Below, in pieces: positions 16,827 through 23,889 of a stretch of DNA of 42,582 nt. The DNA is taken from NCBI GenBank assembly GCA_017550645.1, contig JAFZOI010000028.1, forward strand, positions 1-42,582, written 5' to 3'. The translations under genes and the position numbers were made by a program. Each line of letters begins with the position of its first letter. The stretch's first letter is position 1. The stretch is from Oscillospiraceae bacterium. GTDB taxonomy: Bacteria > Bacillota > Clostridia > Oscillospirales > Oscillospiraceae. The notes under the pieces are model-generated. The model had not been told where the DNA came from. It saw only the letters and a list, made by a program, of their open reading frames with translations, and did no database searches.

Positions 16827-17158
16827 AGAAAAAGCGCATTCTTGCCGATATACTGCTCGTCGCGGGCGTGCTCGCGGCGGCACTGATAGTCTTCCTGCTC
16901 ATCCCGCGCGGCGGCGGCTCGACCGTCGTCGTGACCGTCGACGGGAAGGAGTACGCCTCTCTGCCGCTGGACGAGGACGCGGAGCTCCTCATCGAGAGCG
17001 AGGGCGGGACGAATCTGCTTATAATATCGGGCGGGAAGGCCTCCGTCGTCGAGGCCGACTGCCCGAATCAGGTCTGCGTCGAGACCGGCGCGATATCCTC
17101 GGAGGGGCAGCTCATCGTCTGCCTCCCGCACAAGGTCGTGATCGAGATTGTCGATTAG
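16823..17158 (+). CDS. NusG domain II-containing membrane protein (EetA-like)
   Basis: This 111-residue protein has one membrane helix (about 6-26) and an outward-facing NusG domain II of about 80 residues. Its hallmark is DCPNQVCVETG at about 75-85, followed by SSEGQLIVCLPHKVVIEIV. From family knowledge, such proteins occur beside ApbE and a Gx transporter in flavin-based extracellular electron transfer loci, where EetA is of this type. ATG 16823 overlaps the apbE TGA, which implies translational coupling. A DNA or transcription role as in true NusG is unlikely, since the KOW/NGN parts are missing and it is membrane-anchored. Confidence 0.85.
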   Translation: MKKKRILADILLVAGVLAAALIVFLLIPRGGGSTVVVTVDGKEYASLPLDEDAELLIESEGGTNLLIISGGKASVVEADCPNQVCVETGAISSEGQLIVCLPHKVVIEIVD

Positions 17159-17651
17159 CCGCAGGGTCGCCGTGCTCGGCGTGATGGCCGCGCTGGCGCT
17201 CGTATTAGGGTACGTTGAGTCGCTCATCCCCACCGGAATTCCGGGCGTGAAGCTGGGGCTGGGCAATCTTGTCGTGCTCGCGGCCATGTACGCGATCTCG
17301 GTGCGCGGCGCGGCGGCGGTCGCTGCGGTCAAGATAGTCCTCGGCGGGCTGCTCTTCGGCAGCTTCGCGGGGCTTTTATACTCCCTCGCGGGCGGCGCCG
17401 CGAGCTTTCTCGTCATGCTGCTGCTGAAAAAGTCCGAGCGCTTCGGCCTCGTCGGCGTGAGCGCGGCGGGCGGTGTCGTGCATAATATCGCCCAGCTCGC
17501 GGTCGCCTGCGCCGTCCTCGGCGGGATAAAGCTCGCCTACATGCTCCCACTCCTGCTCGTATCGGGCGTCGCGGCGGGCCTCATAGTCGGCGCGGCGGCG
17601 ATACCCTGCGTAAAGCTCGCGGAAAAGATCGCGGGAAAGGGCGAAAAATGA
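17148..17651 (+). CDS. Gx transporter family membrane protein (EetB/HepI-like)
   Basis: The 167-residue hydrophobic protein has about five membrane helices with many glycines. It starts RRVAVLGVMAALALVLGYVESLIP and has GVKLGLGNLVVLAAMY at about 35-50, as in proteins annotated heptaprenyl diphosphate synthase component I or Gx transporter. Members next to NusG-II and ApbE genes correspond to EetB, thought to help electron transfer to extracytosolic flavoproteins; this is inferred from context. The start taken is TTG 17148, overlapping the NusG-II stop by 11 nt. A GTG at 17169 is an alternative. The stop overlaps the next ATG. Confidence 0.82.
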   Translation: MSISRRVAVLGVMAALALVLGYVESLIPTGIPGVKLGLGNLVVLAAMYAISVRGAAAVAAVKIVLGGLLFGSFAGLLYSLAGGAASFLVMLLLKKSERFGLVGVSAAGGVVHNIAQLAVACAVLGGIKLAYMLPLLLVSGVAAGLIVGAAAIPCVKLAEKIAGKGEK

Positions 17652-18508
17652 GGCTGGAGCACGTCGTGACTGCCGCAGAAAGCGGCAGACAGATAAAGAC
17701 CATACTGCGCGGGGCCATGAAGGTCTCCGCCGCGCTCATGCGCCGCGCCAAGACCGGGGGGCGCATCAGCCTCAACGGCGCGGACGTCTTCGTCACGGCC
17801 CCCGCCGCGGAGGGCGATATACTCGTCCTCGAGGTCCCGGAGGAGCCCTGCTCCGTCGCGCCCGAGGCGGACGAGGCCGAGATAGTTTATTCCGACGAAT
17901 GGTTTTTCGCTCTCAATAAGCCCGCGGGGCAGTTCACGCATCCGACCGGCCGCGTCAACACGGGGACGCTATTAAACCTCGCGCTCTCGATAGACCCCGC
18001 CGCGCGGGCCGTCAACCGCCTCGACCGCGACACCTCCGGCGTCGTGCTGTTCGCGCGCGGCGCGTGGGCGGCGGCGCTCGGGGCGAAGCTCGATTTTGAA
18101 AAAGAGTACCGCGCGCTCGTCTTCGGCGTACCGCAAGAGGGCGAGATCAGCCTCCCCATAGCGCGGGAGGCCCCGCACGCCCTGCGCCGCATCGTCAGCC
18201 CGAACGGCGCACCGAGCCTGACGCGGATATCCGTCCTCGAGACGGACGGGCGCGCCTCTCTCGTCGCCCTGCGGCCCGTCACGGGGCGCACGCACCAGCT
18301 CCGCGTACACTGCCTCGCGGTCGGCTGCCCCATCCTCGGCGACGGGCTCTATAAGACGCCCGAATCCGCGGCGCTCTCGCGCGAGCTCGGCATAACGACG
18401 CAGGCCCTCCACGCGCGTAGCCTCGCCTTCACCCATCCCGTGACGGGCGGGCGCGTCCTGATAAGCGCGGAGCCGGAGCGCGAATTTTTCAAAAAGTATA
18501 AATTATAG
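17648..18508 (+). CDS. RluA-family RNA pseudouridine synthase
   Basis: The 286-residue cytosolic enzyme isomerises uridine to pseudouridine in rRNA or tRNA. An S4-like N-terminal region (about 12-70, with SAALMRRAKTGGRISLNG) precedes the catalytic domain. The active-site motif is AVNRLDRDTSGVVLFAR at about 119-135, where the second Asp is catalytic; the usual His before RLD is Asn here. GRTHQLRVHC at about 214-223 and GDGLY are also conserved. It overlaps the Gx transporter gene by 4 nt and ends just before the tRNA promoter. Its position in the operon is probably physical coupling rather than shared function. Confidence 0.93.
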   Translation: MRLEHVVTAAESGRQIKTILRGAMKVSAALMRRAKTGGRISLNGADVFVTAPAAEGDILVLEVPEEPCSVAPEADEAEIVYSDEWFFALNKPAGQFTHPTGRVNTGTLLNLALSIDPAARAVNRLDRDTSGVVLFARGAWAAALGAKLDFEKEYRALVFGVPQEGEISLPIAREAPHALRRIVSPNGAPSLTRISVLETDGRASLVALRPVTGRTHQLRVHCLAVGCPILGDGLYKTPESAALSRELGITTQALHARSLAFTHPVTGGRVLISAEPEREFFKKYKL

Positions 18509-18509
18509 C

Positions 18510-18538
18510 TTGACACGCCCCGCATTAGATTGTATAAT
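18510..18538 (+). promoter_or_regulatory. Consensus promoter for tRNA-Thr
   Basis: -35 TTGACA (18510-18515), a 17-bp spacer and -10 TATAAT (18533-18538): both boxes are perfect consensus, 18 bp upstream of the mature tRNA. Confidence 0.93.
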
Positions 18539-18555
18539 CACAAGGCTTTCAAGCC

Positions 18556-18631
18556 GCACCTGTAGCTCAGTAGGCAGAGCGCATCCTTGGTAAGGATGAG
18601 GTCTCCAGTTCGAATCTGGATAGGTGCTCCA
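18556..18631 (+). tRNA. tRNA-Thr (anticodon GGT), CCA encoded
   Basis: A 76-nt cloverleaf. The acceptor stem is GCACCTG with TAGGTGC, the D stem GCTC/GAGC, the anticodon stem CATCC/GGATG around loop TTGGTAA (anticodon GGT), and the T arm TCCAG-TTCGAAT-CTGGA. The 3' CCA is genomic (18629-18631). The acceptor stem ends with a G-T pair and the discriminator base is T. Confidence 0.95.
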
Positions 18632-18671
18632 AATAAAAAAGACGCCTGACGGCGTCTTTTTTATTTGGAGC
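18626..18671 (+). terminator. Terminator that includes the tRNA 3' end
   Basis: A perfect 21-bp inverted repeat (18626-18646 with 18651-18671, loop TGAC) begins inside the tRNA acceptor end (GCTCCA) and contains the T6 tract in its right arm. The inner GACGCC/GGCGTC plus T6 forms the terminator. The right arm occurs again at 19916-19936. Confidence 0.88.
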
Positions 18672-18673
18672 AC

Positions 18674-18877
18674 AGGATGCTGCGCATCCTCCGCCTTCGG
18701 CGGCTTTATCACACGTGAGGGACACCCTTCCTGGGTTTCCCTCACAAACCCTTCCTTCCCATCGTCTCAGCCCTCCTCTCAAAACGCGACCCGCTCCGCC
18801 GGGCTCGCGTTTTGGTTTTAAGACGAGATAAACCGAGACGCCGGAAGGAGGCACTTCGTAAGGAAGTGCCTCCTTCC
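18674..18877. other. Non-coding hairpin cluster after tRNA-Thr
   Basis: This stretch holds several perfect or near-perfect hairpins and no credible gene: AGGATGC/GCATCCT (18674-18690), CCGCC/GGCGG (18691-18703), a long GTGAGGGA/TCCCTCAC hairpin with an inner ACCC/GGGT (18715-18745), a CAAAACGCGA/TCGCGTTTTG hairpin around 18780-18815, and a perfect 15-bp stem at 18843-18857/18863-18877. With the adjacent terminator and grpB promoter it fills the 328-bp gap. Confidence 0.75.
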
Positions 18878-18894
18878 CTTTAAAAGTAGGGTAA

Positions 18895-18947
18895 TTGACC
18901 ACGCGGGTCAGCAATGGTACAATGAATAAAACAAATCGGGATTTGTT
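18895..18947 (+). promoter_or_regulatory. Promoter of the grpB-like gene with a 5' inverted repeat
   Basis: -35 TTGACC (18895-18900), a 17-bp spacer and -10 TACAAT (18918-18923). A 7-bp inverted repeat AACAAAT/ATTTGTT (18930-18936, 18941-18947) sits at the expected start of transcription and could be an operator or a 5' stabilising hairpin. Confidence 0.75.
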
Positions 18948-18959
18948 GAGGATTTAACT

Positions 18960-19526
18960 ATGGGAAAAGAACTGTCGGAAATGTCATTGGAAGAATTGTG
19001 GGATTTATTCCCCATCTTCCTTGTTCAGCACGATGATCGATGGAACGAATATTACAAAGAGATAGAAGCCACGATCACCGACCTTTTGACAGATTATCCT
19101 GTTAAAAGAATCAGTCATATTGGAAGTACAGCGATACAGGGTATATGGGCCAAGAACATTGTTGATATGATGGTTGAGATCTCCGAAAAAGCCGATATGG
19201 AAGAAGTAAGTCACATTTTGGAGCGGAATGGGTTTATCAGAATGTCCGATGAAAAAAGACGGATTTCTCTCAATAGGGGGTACACCAAAGACGGATTTGC
19301 GGAGAAGGTTTATCACATTCATCTCAGATACGCAGGAGATAATGATGAACTGTATTTTCGAGATTATCTGAATGAGCATCCTCATATTGCAAAGGAATAT
19401 GAAGCACTAAAGATGGAATTATGGAAGAGATATGAACATAACAGAAATGCATATACCGATGCCAAAACTGATTTCATTCGCAAGTGGACAGCGGAAGCCC
19501 GTGCGGTGTATGGCAAAAGGTATTGA
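18960..19526 (+). CDS. GrpB/UPF0157 family nucleotidyltransferase-like protein
   Basis: The 188-residue protein belongs to the GrpB (UPF0157) branch of the nucleotidyltransferase fold. The key segment is ISHIGSTAIQGIWAKNIVDMMVEI at about 51-74, matching the family GSTA-x-PG-x-x-AKP-x-ID pattern with Gln and Ile/Trp in place of Pro and Leu. The C-terminus carries the usual FRDYLNEHP and YEALKMELWKRY helices. The exact substrate of GrpB proteins is unknown. GAGGA lies 7-8 nt before ATG 18960. Base use is clearly AT-richer than all neighbours (many AAA, GAA, ATT and GAT codons), which points to acquisition from another genome. It sits alone between repeats beside tRNA-Thr. Confidence 0.87.
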   Translation: MGKELSEMSLEELWDLFPIFLVQHDDRWNEYYKEIEATITDLLTDYPVKRISHIGSTAIQGIWAKNIVDMMVEISEKADMEEVSHILERNGFIRMSDEKRRISLNRGYTKDGFAEKVYHIHLRYAGDNDELYFRDYLNEHPHIAKEYEALKMELWKRYEHNRNAYTDAKTDFIRKWTAEARAVYGKRY

Positions 19527-19578
19527 CTAATTCCTGTTTGCCGAATAGATCTTCTATTGTCCACAGTTAGAACGAGCA

Positions 19579-19641
19579 TCGGATTTTGCCCCACAAAATC
19601 CGAGAGACAAAATAGGCGTGACCGCAATGGTCACGCCTATT
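19579..19641 (+). terminator. Two tandem hairpins after grpB
   Basis: The first hairpin has a 10-bp stem (19579-19588 with 19594-19603). The second has a perfect 13-bp stem (19611-19623 with 19629-19641, loop GCAAT) with A-rich 5' and T-rich 3' flanks and is the likely terminator. Confidence 0.75.
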
Positions 19642-19700
19642 TCATATCCTTTTAGGTGGTTATACCCTGGCTCAACAACTATTTTTCTGAGAAGCACGCT

Positions 19701-19734
19701 ATTGTTGTGAGGAGCGAAGCAACATGGCAATCCG
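19701..19734. repeat. Short interspersed repeat (GGAGCGAAGC type), copy 1
   Basis: An ATTG...GGAGCGAAGC...GGCAATCCG block. A diverged relative is at 38427-38458 (GGGAGCGGAGCGACACGGG). Similar blocks are common between genes in gut Clostridia, by memory. Confidence 0.55.
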
Positions 19735-19739
19735 TTGAC

Positions 19740-19861
19740 CACCTCATCAGTCAGCCTTGCGGCTGACAGCTTCCCCTCAAGGGGAAGCCGTTGGTTGGCG
19801 CGCTCCTCAAGCCTTCCCCTTGAGGGGAAGGTGGCCGAGCGAAGCGAGGTCGGATGAGGTG
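19740..19861. repeat. MITE-like element of 122 bp, copy 1
   Basis: The ends are a 9-bp inverted repeat CACCTCATC/GATGAGGTG. Inside are a GTCAGCC/GGCTGAC hairpin, and two small palindromes CTTCCCC-TCAA-GGGGAAG and CTTCCCC-TTGA-GGGGAAG. No ORF is present. A diverged relative lies at 22071-22198. With the hairpins, repeats, terminator and promoter listed around it, this explains the 531-bp gap between grpB and the 20058 gene. Confidence 0.8.
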
Positions 19862-19915
19862 TAGACGAGAGCAAGCAAATCATCGGGGCGCCTTCCTTAC
19901 GGAGGGCGGCCTTAA

Positions 19916-19936
19916 GGCGTCTTTTTTATTTGGAGC
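19916..19936. repeat. 21-bp exact copy of the tRNA terminator arm
   Basis: Identical to 18651-18671 in the same orientation, and therefore the reverse complement of the tRNA-Thr 3' end plus its downstream bases. Similarity continues weakly: both are followed by a small AGG(A/C)TGC hairpin. The two copies bracket 1.24 kb that includes the AT-rich grpB gene. Confidence 0.85.
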
Positions 19937-19962
19937 GCAGGCTGCAAAGCCTCCTTCCGCAT

Positions 19963-19990
19963 ATCCCGCCTTGCCGAGGCGGGATTTTTG
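19963..19990 (+). terminator. Intrinsic terminator
   Basis: An 8-bp stem ATCCCGCC/GGCGGGAT (19963-19970, 19978-19985) followed by T-rich sequence. Confidence 0.7.
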
Positions 19991-20010
19991 TCGCTTTTTT
20001 TCTGTGTATG

Positions 20011-20019
20011 TGGTATACT
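20011..20019 (+). promoter_or_regulatory. Extended -10 promoter of the 20058 gene
   Basis: TGGTATACT is an extended -10 element, about 39 bp before the start codon. A weak TTGTCG lies 20 bp upstream of the -10. Confidence 0.6.
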
Positions 20020-20057
20020 TTTCAGTAAGCCAAATGACTTTTCGGAAGGTCGGACCT

Positions 20058-22055
20058 ATGGAGATAACCGCCAACACTATATACAGAGCCCTGCGCGACG
20101 TCGCGGCCGTCAAGCCGGACGCGCCCGCGCTGAGCGACGCCGCGGGGACGCTCACGTTCTCGCAGCTCATGACCGCCATCGACGCCTGCGCCGGCGAGCT
20201 GCGCGGGCTCGGCGTGCGCCGCGGCGACCACGTCGCGCTCTGGAGCGCCAACTGCGCCAACTGGTACGTCGCATGGTGCGCGATCATGCACGCGGGCGCG
20301 ATCGCCGTCCTGCTCAACTACAACCTCCCGCTCGAGGAGCTCGCCGACCTCATGAAGCGGACGGACGTGAGCTTTCTCGTCTGGGGCGACACGAAGCAGG
20401 TCGACCGCGAGGGGCCGCAGGCCGCCTCCCGGCTCGCCTCGCTCGCGGACGTCGCGCCGGAGCGCACGTTCGACCTGCGCGGCCGCGACTACAGGACCGT
20501 CCCCGCGCGCCCCGCGCCGGAGGACGACGAGGAGCTGCCCGACCGCCTCTCCTTCATCATCTTCACGAGCGGCACGACGGCTCTTCCGAAGCCCGTCATG
20601 ATCTCGCAGTACTGCTACCTCTGCGACGCGCGCGGCTTCAAGACGGCCTCCGAGCTCGACGTCGCGGATACGACGCTGTGCCTCTGCGCGCCGATGTTCC
20701 ACTGCCTCGGCTCCCAGTGCGCGACGAAGTACATCCTCTACGGCTCGCACATCGTCCTGCCGCCGCGCTTTAAGCCCGACGCCGTCGCGGAGTACATTGA
20801 GCGCTACAGGGCCGACGCGCTCGCCGCCGTGGGCACCGTCTTCACCTCGCTGATGGAGGTCGAGGGCTTCAAGGACCGCGTCGCGCCGTTTATAAAGACG
20901 GGCTTCGTCGCGGGCAGCGTCATCACGCAGACCCAGCTCATGCGCTATGAAACCGCGTTTGAAAACGCGACCTTCCTCAACGCCTACGGCCAGACCGAGG
21001 CTGCCGTCGACATCGCCAATCCGAGCGTCAACGACCCCGTCGTCAAGCGCGCCTCGACGGTCGGCAGGCCCTTCCCGGGCAAGGACGTCCGCATCTTCGA
21101 CGAGGGCAAGGGCTTCCTCCCCATCGGCGAGATAGGCGAGATCGTCGTCCGCGACAACGGGCGCGTCATGCTAGGGTACTACAAGATGCCCGAGGAGAAC
21201 GCGAAAACGCTCGTCGACGGCTGGCTGCACACGGGCGACCTCGGCTACATCGACGTGGACGGGTACGTCCACCTGAGCGGCCGCATCAAGGAGATAATCA
21301 TCAAGGGCGGGGAGAACATCTCGCCCATGGAGATAGAAAAGGAGCTGCTGAAGCTCGACAGCGTCGCCGAGGCCGAGGTCATCGGCGCGCCGCACCCCGT
21401 CTACGGCGAGACGGTCGTCGCCTGCGTCGTCATGCGCCAGGGCATGCCCTTCGACGAGGAGGCCATCCTCGCGGAGCTGCGAAAGAGCCTCGCCTCGTTC
21501 AAGGTGCCCTCGCGCGTCTTCCGCTTCGACGAATTCCCGCACACCGACAGCGGCAAGATCGACTCCCGCCTGCTGACGGCGGAGGCGCTGACCCGCCTGC
21601 GCGACGGCCGCATAAAGGACCGCCTGAGCGAGGGGCTGAGCGTCCTGCGCTTCACGATGAAGAACACGAGCTACAACATCATGCCCGTCGCGTCGCTCGT
21701 CGAGTCCGTCGCCGAGCGCGTGGGCTTCTCCGCGGAGCGGCGCGCGGATATCCGCTTCGCGGCGGAGACGTTCCTGTCCGAGCGCATCGCGCACGCCTAC
21801 GGCAGCGTCGGCGACATCGAGCTCGATATCCGGCTCATGCCCGCATGGATGCGCCTGAGCTTTTCCGACGACGGCCTCCCCTATGATATAAAGCGCGACG
21901 GGAAGACCTCCCGCGCGGCGCGCGAGATACTCGCTAAGGTAGACTCCTTCAGCGTCCCGGAGCTCGGCGGCAAGCGCAGCTACTGCCTCGATTTCTTCTA
22001 CGACTCCTCCTTCGACCTGCAAAAATACATGGAAGAACACGAAAAACGGGAATAA
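20058..22055 (+). CDS. Acyl-CoA synthetase-like (ANL) enzyme fused to an RsbW-like HATPase-fold domain
   Basis: The protein has 665 residues. Residues 1-510 are an AMP-forming ANL enzyme, which activates a carboxylic acid as acyl-AMP and then usually the CoA thioester. Motifs are A3 FTSGTTALPKP (169-179), A5 NAYGQTEA (308-315), A7 LHTGDLG (390-396), A8 GRIKEIIIKGGENI (408-421) and the catalytic Lys500 in DSGKID. Residues about 525-650 form a second domain like anti-sigma kinases RsbW/SpoIIAB: AAETFLSERIAHAYG at 568-582 and SDDGLPYD at 603-610. The N-box Asn is replaced by Glu and the second glycine box is weak, so kinase activity is doubtful. No signal peptide is seen. ATG 20058 has GGAAGG upstream. 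The gene stands alone between repeats, so the acid substrate and partner are unknown. Confidence 0.82.
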   Translation: MEITANTIYRALRDVAAVKPDAPALSDAAGTLTFSQLMTAIDACAGELRGLGVRRGDHVALWSANCANWYVAWCAIMHAGAIAVLLNYNLPLEELADLMKRTDVSFLVWGDTKQVDREGPQAASRLASLADVAPERTFDLRGRDYRTVPARPAPEDDEELPDRLSFIIFTSGTTALPKPVMISQYCYLCDARGFKTASELDVADTTLCLCAPMFHCLGSQCATKYILYGSHIVLPPRFKPDAVAEYIERYRADALAAVGTVFTSLMEVEGFKDRVAPFIKTGFVAGSVITQTQLMRYETAFENATFLNAYGQTEAAVDIANPSVNDPVVKRASTVGRPFPGKDVRIFDEGKGFLPIGEIGEIVVRDNGRVMLGYYKMPEENAKTLVDGWLHTGDLGYIDVDGYVHLSGRIKEIIIKGGENISPMEIEKELLKLDSVAEAEVIGAPHPVYGETVVACVVMRQGMPFDEEAILAELRKSLASFKVPSRVFRFDEFPHTDSGKIDSRLLTAEALTRLRDGRIKDRLSEGLSVLRFTMKNTSYNIMPVASLVESVAERVGFSAERRADIRFAAETFLSERIAHAYGSVGDIELDIRLMPAWMRLSFSDDGLPYDIKRDGKTSRAAREILAKVDSFSVPELGGKRSYCLDFFYDSSFDLQKYMEEHEKRE

Positions 22056-22070
22056 AAACCCACACTCAAA

Positions 22071-22198
22071 GGCTTCCCCCATCGGGGTAGCGAAGCGGCG
22101 CTGCGGTAGTGAATGACGTGCCGGTGGCACGTCAGAGCCGCGGCGTGACCGAGCCGAAGCGAGACAGCTGTCGCGGCAAAGCCGTGACTGATGAGGGG
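22071..22198. repeat. MITE-like element, diverged copy 2 (inverted)
   Basis: Read against the reverse complement of 19740-19861, it shares AGCTGTC, a GGCAAAGCC-type hairpin and GACTGATGAGG at its right end (about 22166-22197), and CTTCCCCC...GGGG at its left end. It also holds a perfect 9-bp hairpin TGACGTGCC/GGCACGTCA (22114-22134). No gene is present. Confidence 0.65.
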
Positions 22199-22270
22199 CA
22201 TTCAGCCCTGCACACTTCCCGCATCATCCCGACAACAATTCGCAAAGGGGACCATCTACAAACCATAGTA

Positions 22271-22302
22271 AGAGAGGGAACGGCGATTGCCGTTCCCTCT
22301 CT
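22271..22302. terminator. Terminator between convergent genes
   Basis: A perfect 14-bp stem (22271-22284 with 22289-22302, loop GATT). The following T-runs are short on both strands, so efficiency is uncertain. Confidence 0.75.
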
Positions 22303-22315
22303 CTTTGCTTTCAGG

Positions 22316-23851
22316 TCAATCCTTGCGATACTTTTCGACCGTGGCTGCGGTGTGCAGGCGCGTCGCCTCGTCGGGGACGTCGACCCTGGGCTCGGGCTTG
22401 TCGCCAAACCACATGGCGTTGGGCTCGTCGACGGTGAGGGGCTTCCATTCGGGCATCTTCTCCCCTATGTCGCCCGCGCCGAAGTACGTCGAGAACTCGG
22501 CGCCGTTCGGGTCGCCGGAGCGGATGAAGTTGGCCCAGTAATTGCACATATTGCGCGCGAGGTCGTAGTGCTTGCCGGTGAAGGGGCGCCAGCACTTGGC
22601 GAGCGACTCGAAATAGAACCAGAGGTCGCTGGAGTGGAACGTGCCGGGGTTATCCCAGCCGGGTATCTCGGGATCAAACACGCCGTAATAGACGGGCTCG
22701 GTGATGCCGACGTCGGCGTTGCGCTGAACGAGCGTACGCGCCGCGACCTCGAGGCCGCTGGTCGTGCCGCGCTTGGCGGCTTCCTCGAAGTCGTCGCCGC
22801 AGTAGGCGAGGAACTCCTCGGCGTAATCGCCGAAGGACTCGCGCACGACGGCGCGAAATTCCTCCATGTTCTTGGCGGGGACGGGGCTCTTGAACTCGTC
22901 GGCGGTGCGCGTTATGAGAAGCGGCACGCGCAGGCGCCTGCCGCGCAGGATGTTCCCCGTCGCGTGGGCGGACTGGAAGACGCCGTCGGGCGTGGTCGCG
23001 AAGAAGGCGTGGAACTCCTCGACCTTGTCGCGCAGATAGAAGGCGTCGAGCGCGCGGGCCTCCTCGAGGGTCTTGATGCCGAGGAAATTGAAGAAGTTGA
23101 CGCCGCGCTCCATGCCCTTTTCAAACGTCGTGCCGAAGGGGCCGCCGGAAAACGCCGTCGCGGTAAAGCCGCTCTCGATGATGGCCTTTTGGAAAAGGCC
23201 CTCGTTCGCGGGGCAGTTTAGCTGGGCGCAGACGCTGCCGCCGCCCGCGGACTGGCCGCCTATGGTTATGTTGTCCGGGTCGCCGCCGAAGGCCGCGATG
23301 TTGCGCTTGCACCAGCGCGTGGCGTACTGCTGGTCGAGGTTGCCGAAGTTGGTCGGGTCGCCCGGCTGCTCGGCCGTGAGCTGCGGGTGCGCGAGGAAGC
23401 CGAAGAGGTTCAGGCGGTAGCAGACCGTCACGACGACGATGCCGCGGCGGGCGATGCGCTCGCCGTCGAACTCCATCTCGGGCGGGTAGCCGACCTGCAG
23501 GCCGCCGCCGAAGTACCACACGAAGACCGGGAGCTTCTCGTCGGCGCTCTTCGCGGGCGTCCAGATATTAAGATAGAGGCAGTCCTCGCTCATGGGGATG
23601 GCGGGGTCAACGTGCCACTCGCGGGTATAGATGTCGTTCGGGTCGAGGCCGGGCGTCGTCTGCATGGCTATGGGCGCGAACTCGGCGCAGAGCTTCTCCC
23701 CCTCCCAGGGCTTTACCGGCTGCGGGGCGCGCCAGCGGAGCTCGCCTACGGGCGGCGCGGCGTAGGGGACGCCCTTGAATACCGTCACGCGCGGGTCCGC
23801 CGCGGGGATGCCGCGGACGGCGCCGCCTTCAACTGTCGCTTTGCGGATCAT
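22316..23851 (-). CDS. Carboxylesterase type B family protein (first of two paralogues)
   Basis: The 511-residue alpha/beta-hydrolase is of the type B carboxylesterase family, cytosolic (no signal peptide). The nucleophile is Ser201 in GGQSAGGG, the catalytic His is expected in GTFHSSDLWF, and SEDCLYLNIW at about 88-97 is the family signature. The oxyanion motif, normally HGGG, reads YFGGG with Phe114 in place of His. The other esterase of the operon keeps HGGG. Its position as last gene of the xylose operon suggests removal of acetyl or other acyl groups from xylo-oligosaccharides, inferred from context only. AGGAGG precedes ATG 23851, and the gap to the next esterase gene is 38 nt. Confidence 0.87.
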   Translation of the reverse strand: MIRKATVEGGAVRGIPAADPRVTVFKGVPYAAPPVGELRWRAPQPVKPWEGEKLCAEFAPIAMQTTPGLDPNDIYTREWHVDPAIPMSEDCLYLNIWTPAKSADEKLPVFVWYFGGGLQVGYPPEMEFDGERIARRGIVVVTVCYRLNLFGFLAHPQLTAEQPGDPTNFGNLDQQYATRWCKRNIAAFGGDPDNITIGGQSAGGGSVCAQLNCPANEGLFQKAIIESGFTATAFSGGPFGTTFEKGMERGVNFFNFLGIKTLEEARALDAFYLRDKVEEFHAFFATTPDGVFQSAHATGNILRGRRLRVPLLITRTADEFKSPVPAKNMEEFRAVVRESFGDYAEEFLAYCGDDFEEAAKRGTTSGLEVAARTLVQRNADVGITEPVYYGVFDPEIPGWDNPGTFHSSDLWFYFESLAKCWRPFTGKHYDLARNMCNYWANFIRSGDPNGAEFSTYFGAGDIGEKMPEWKPLTVDEPNAMWFGDKPEPRVDVPDEATRLHTAATVEKYRKD

Positions 23852-23889
23852 GGTGATTCCTCCTGTATATTTATTTATTTTTCAGCGTA

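Noticed and set aside
18503..18914. Minus-strand frames across tRNA-Thr reading SNWRPHPYQGCALPTEL and FELETSSLPRMRS
   Set aside because: These are the well-known false translations of the antisense strand of a tRNA gene.
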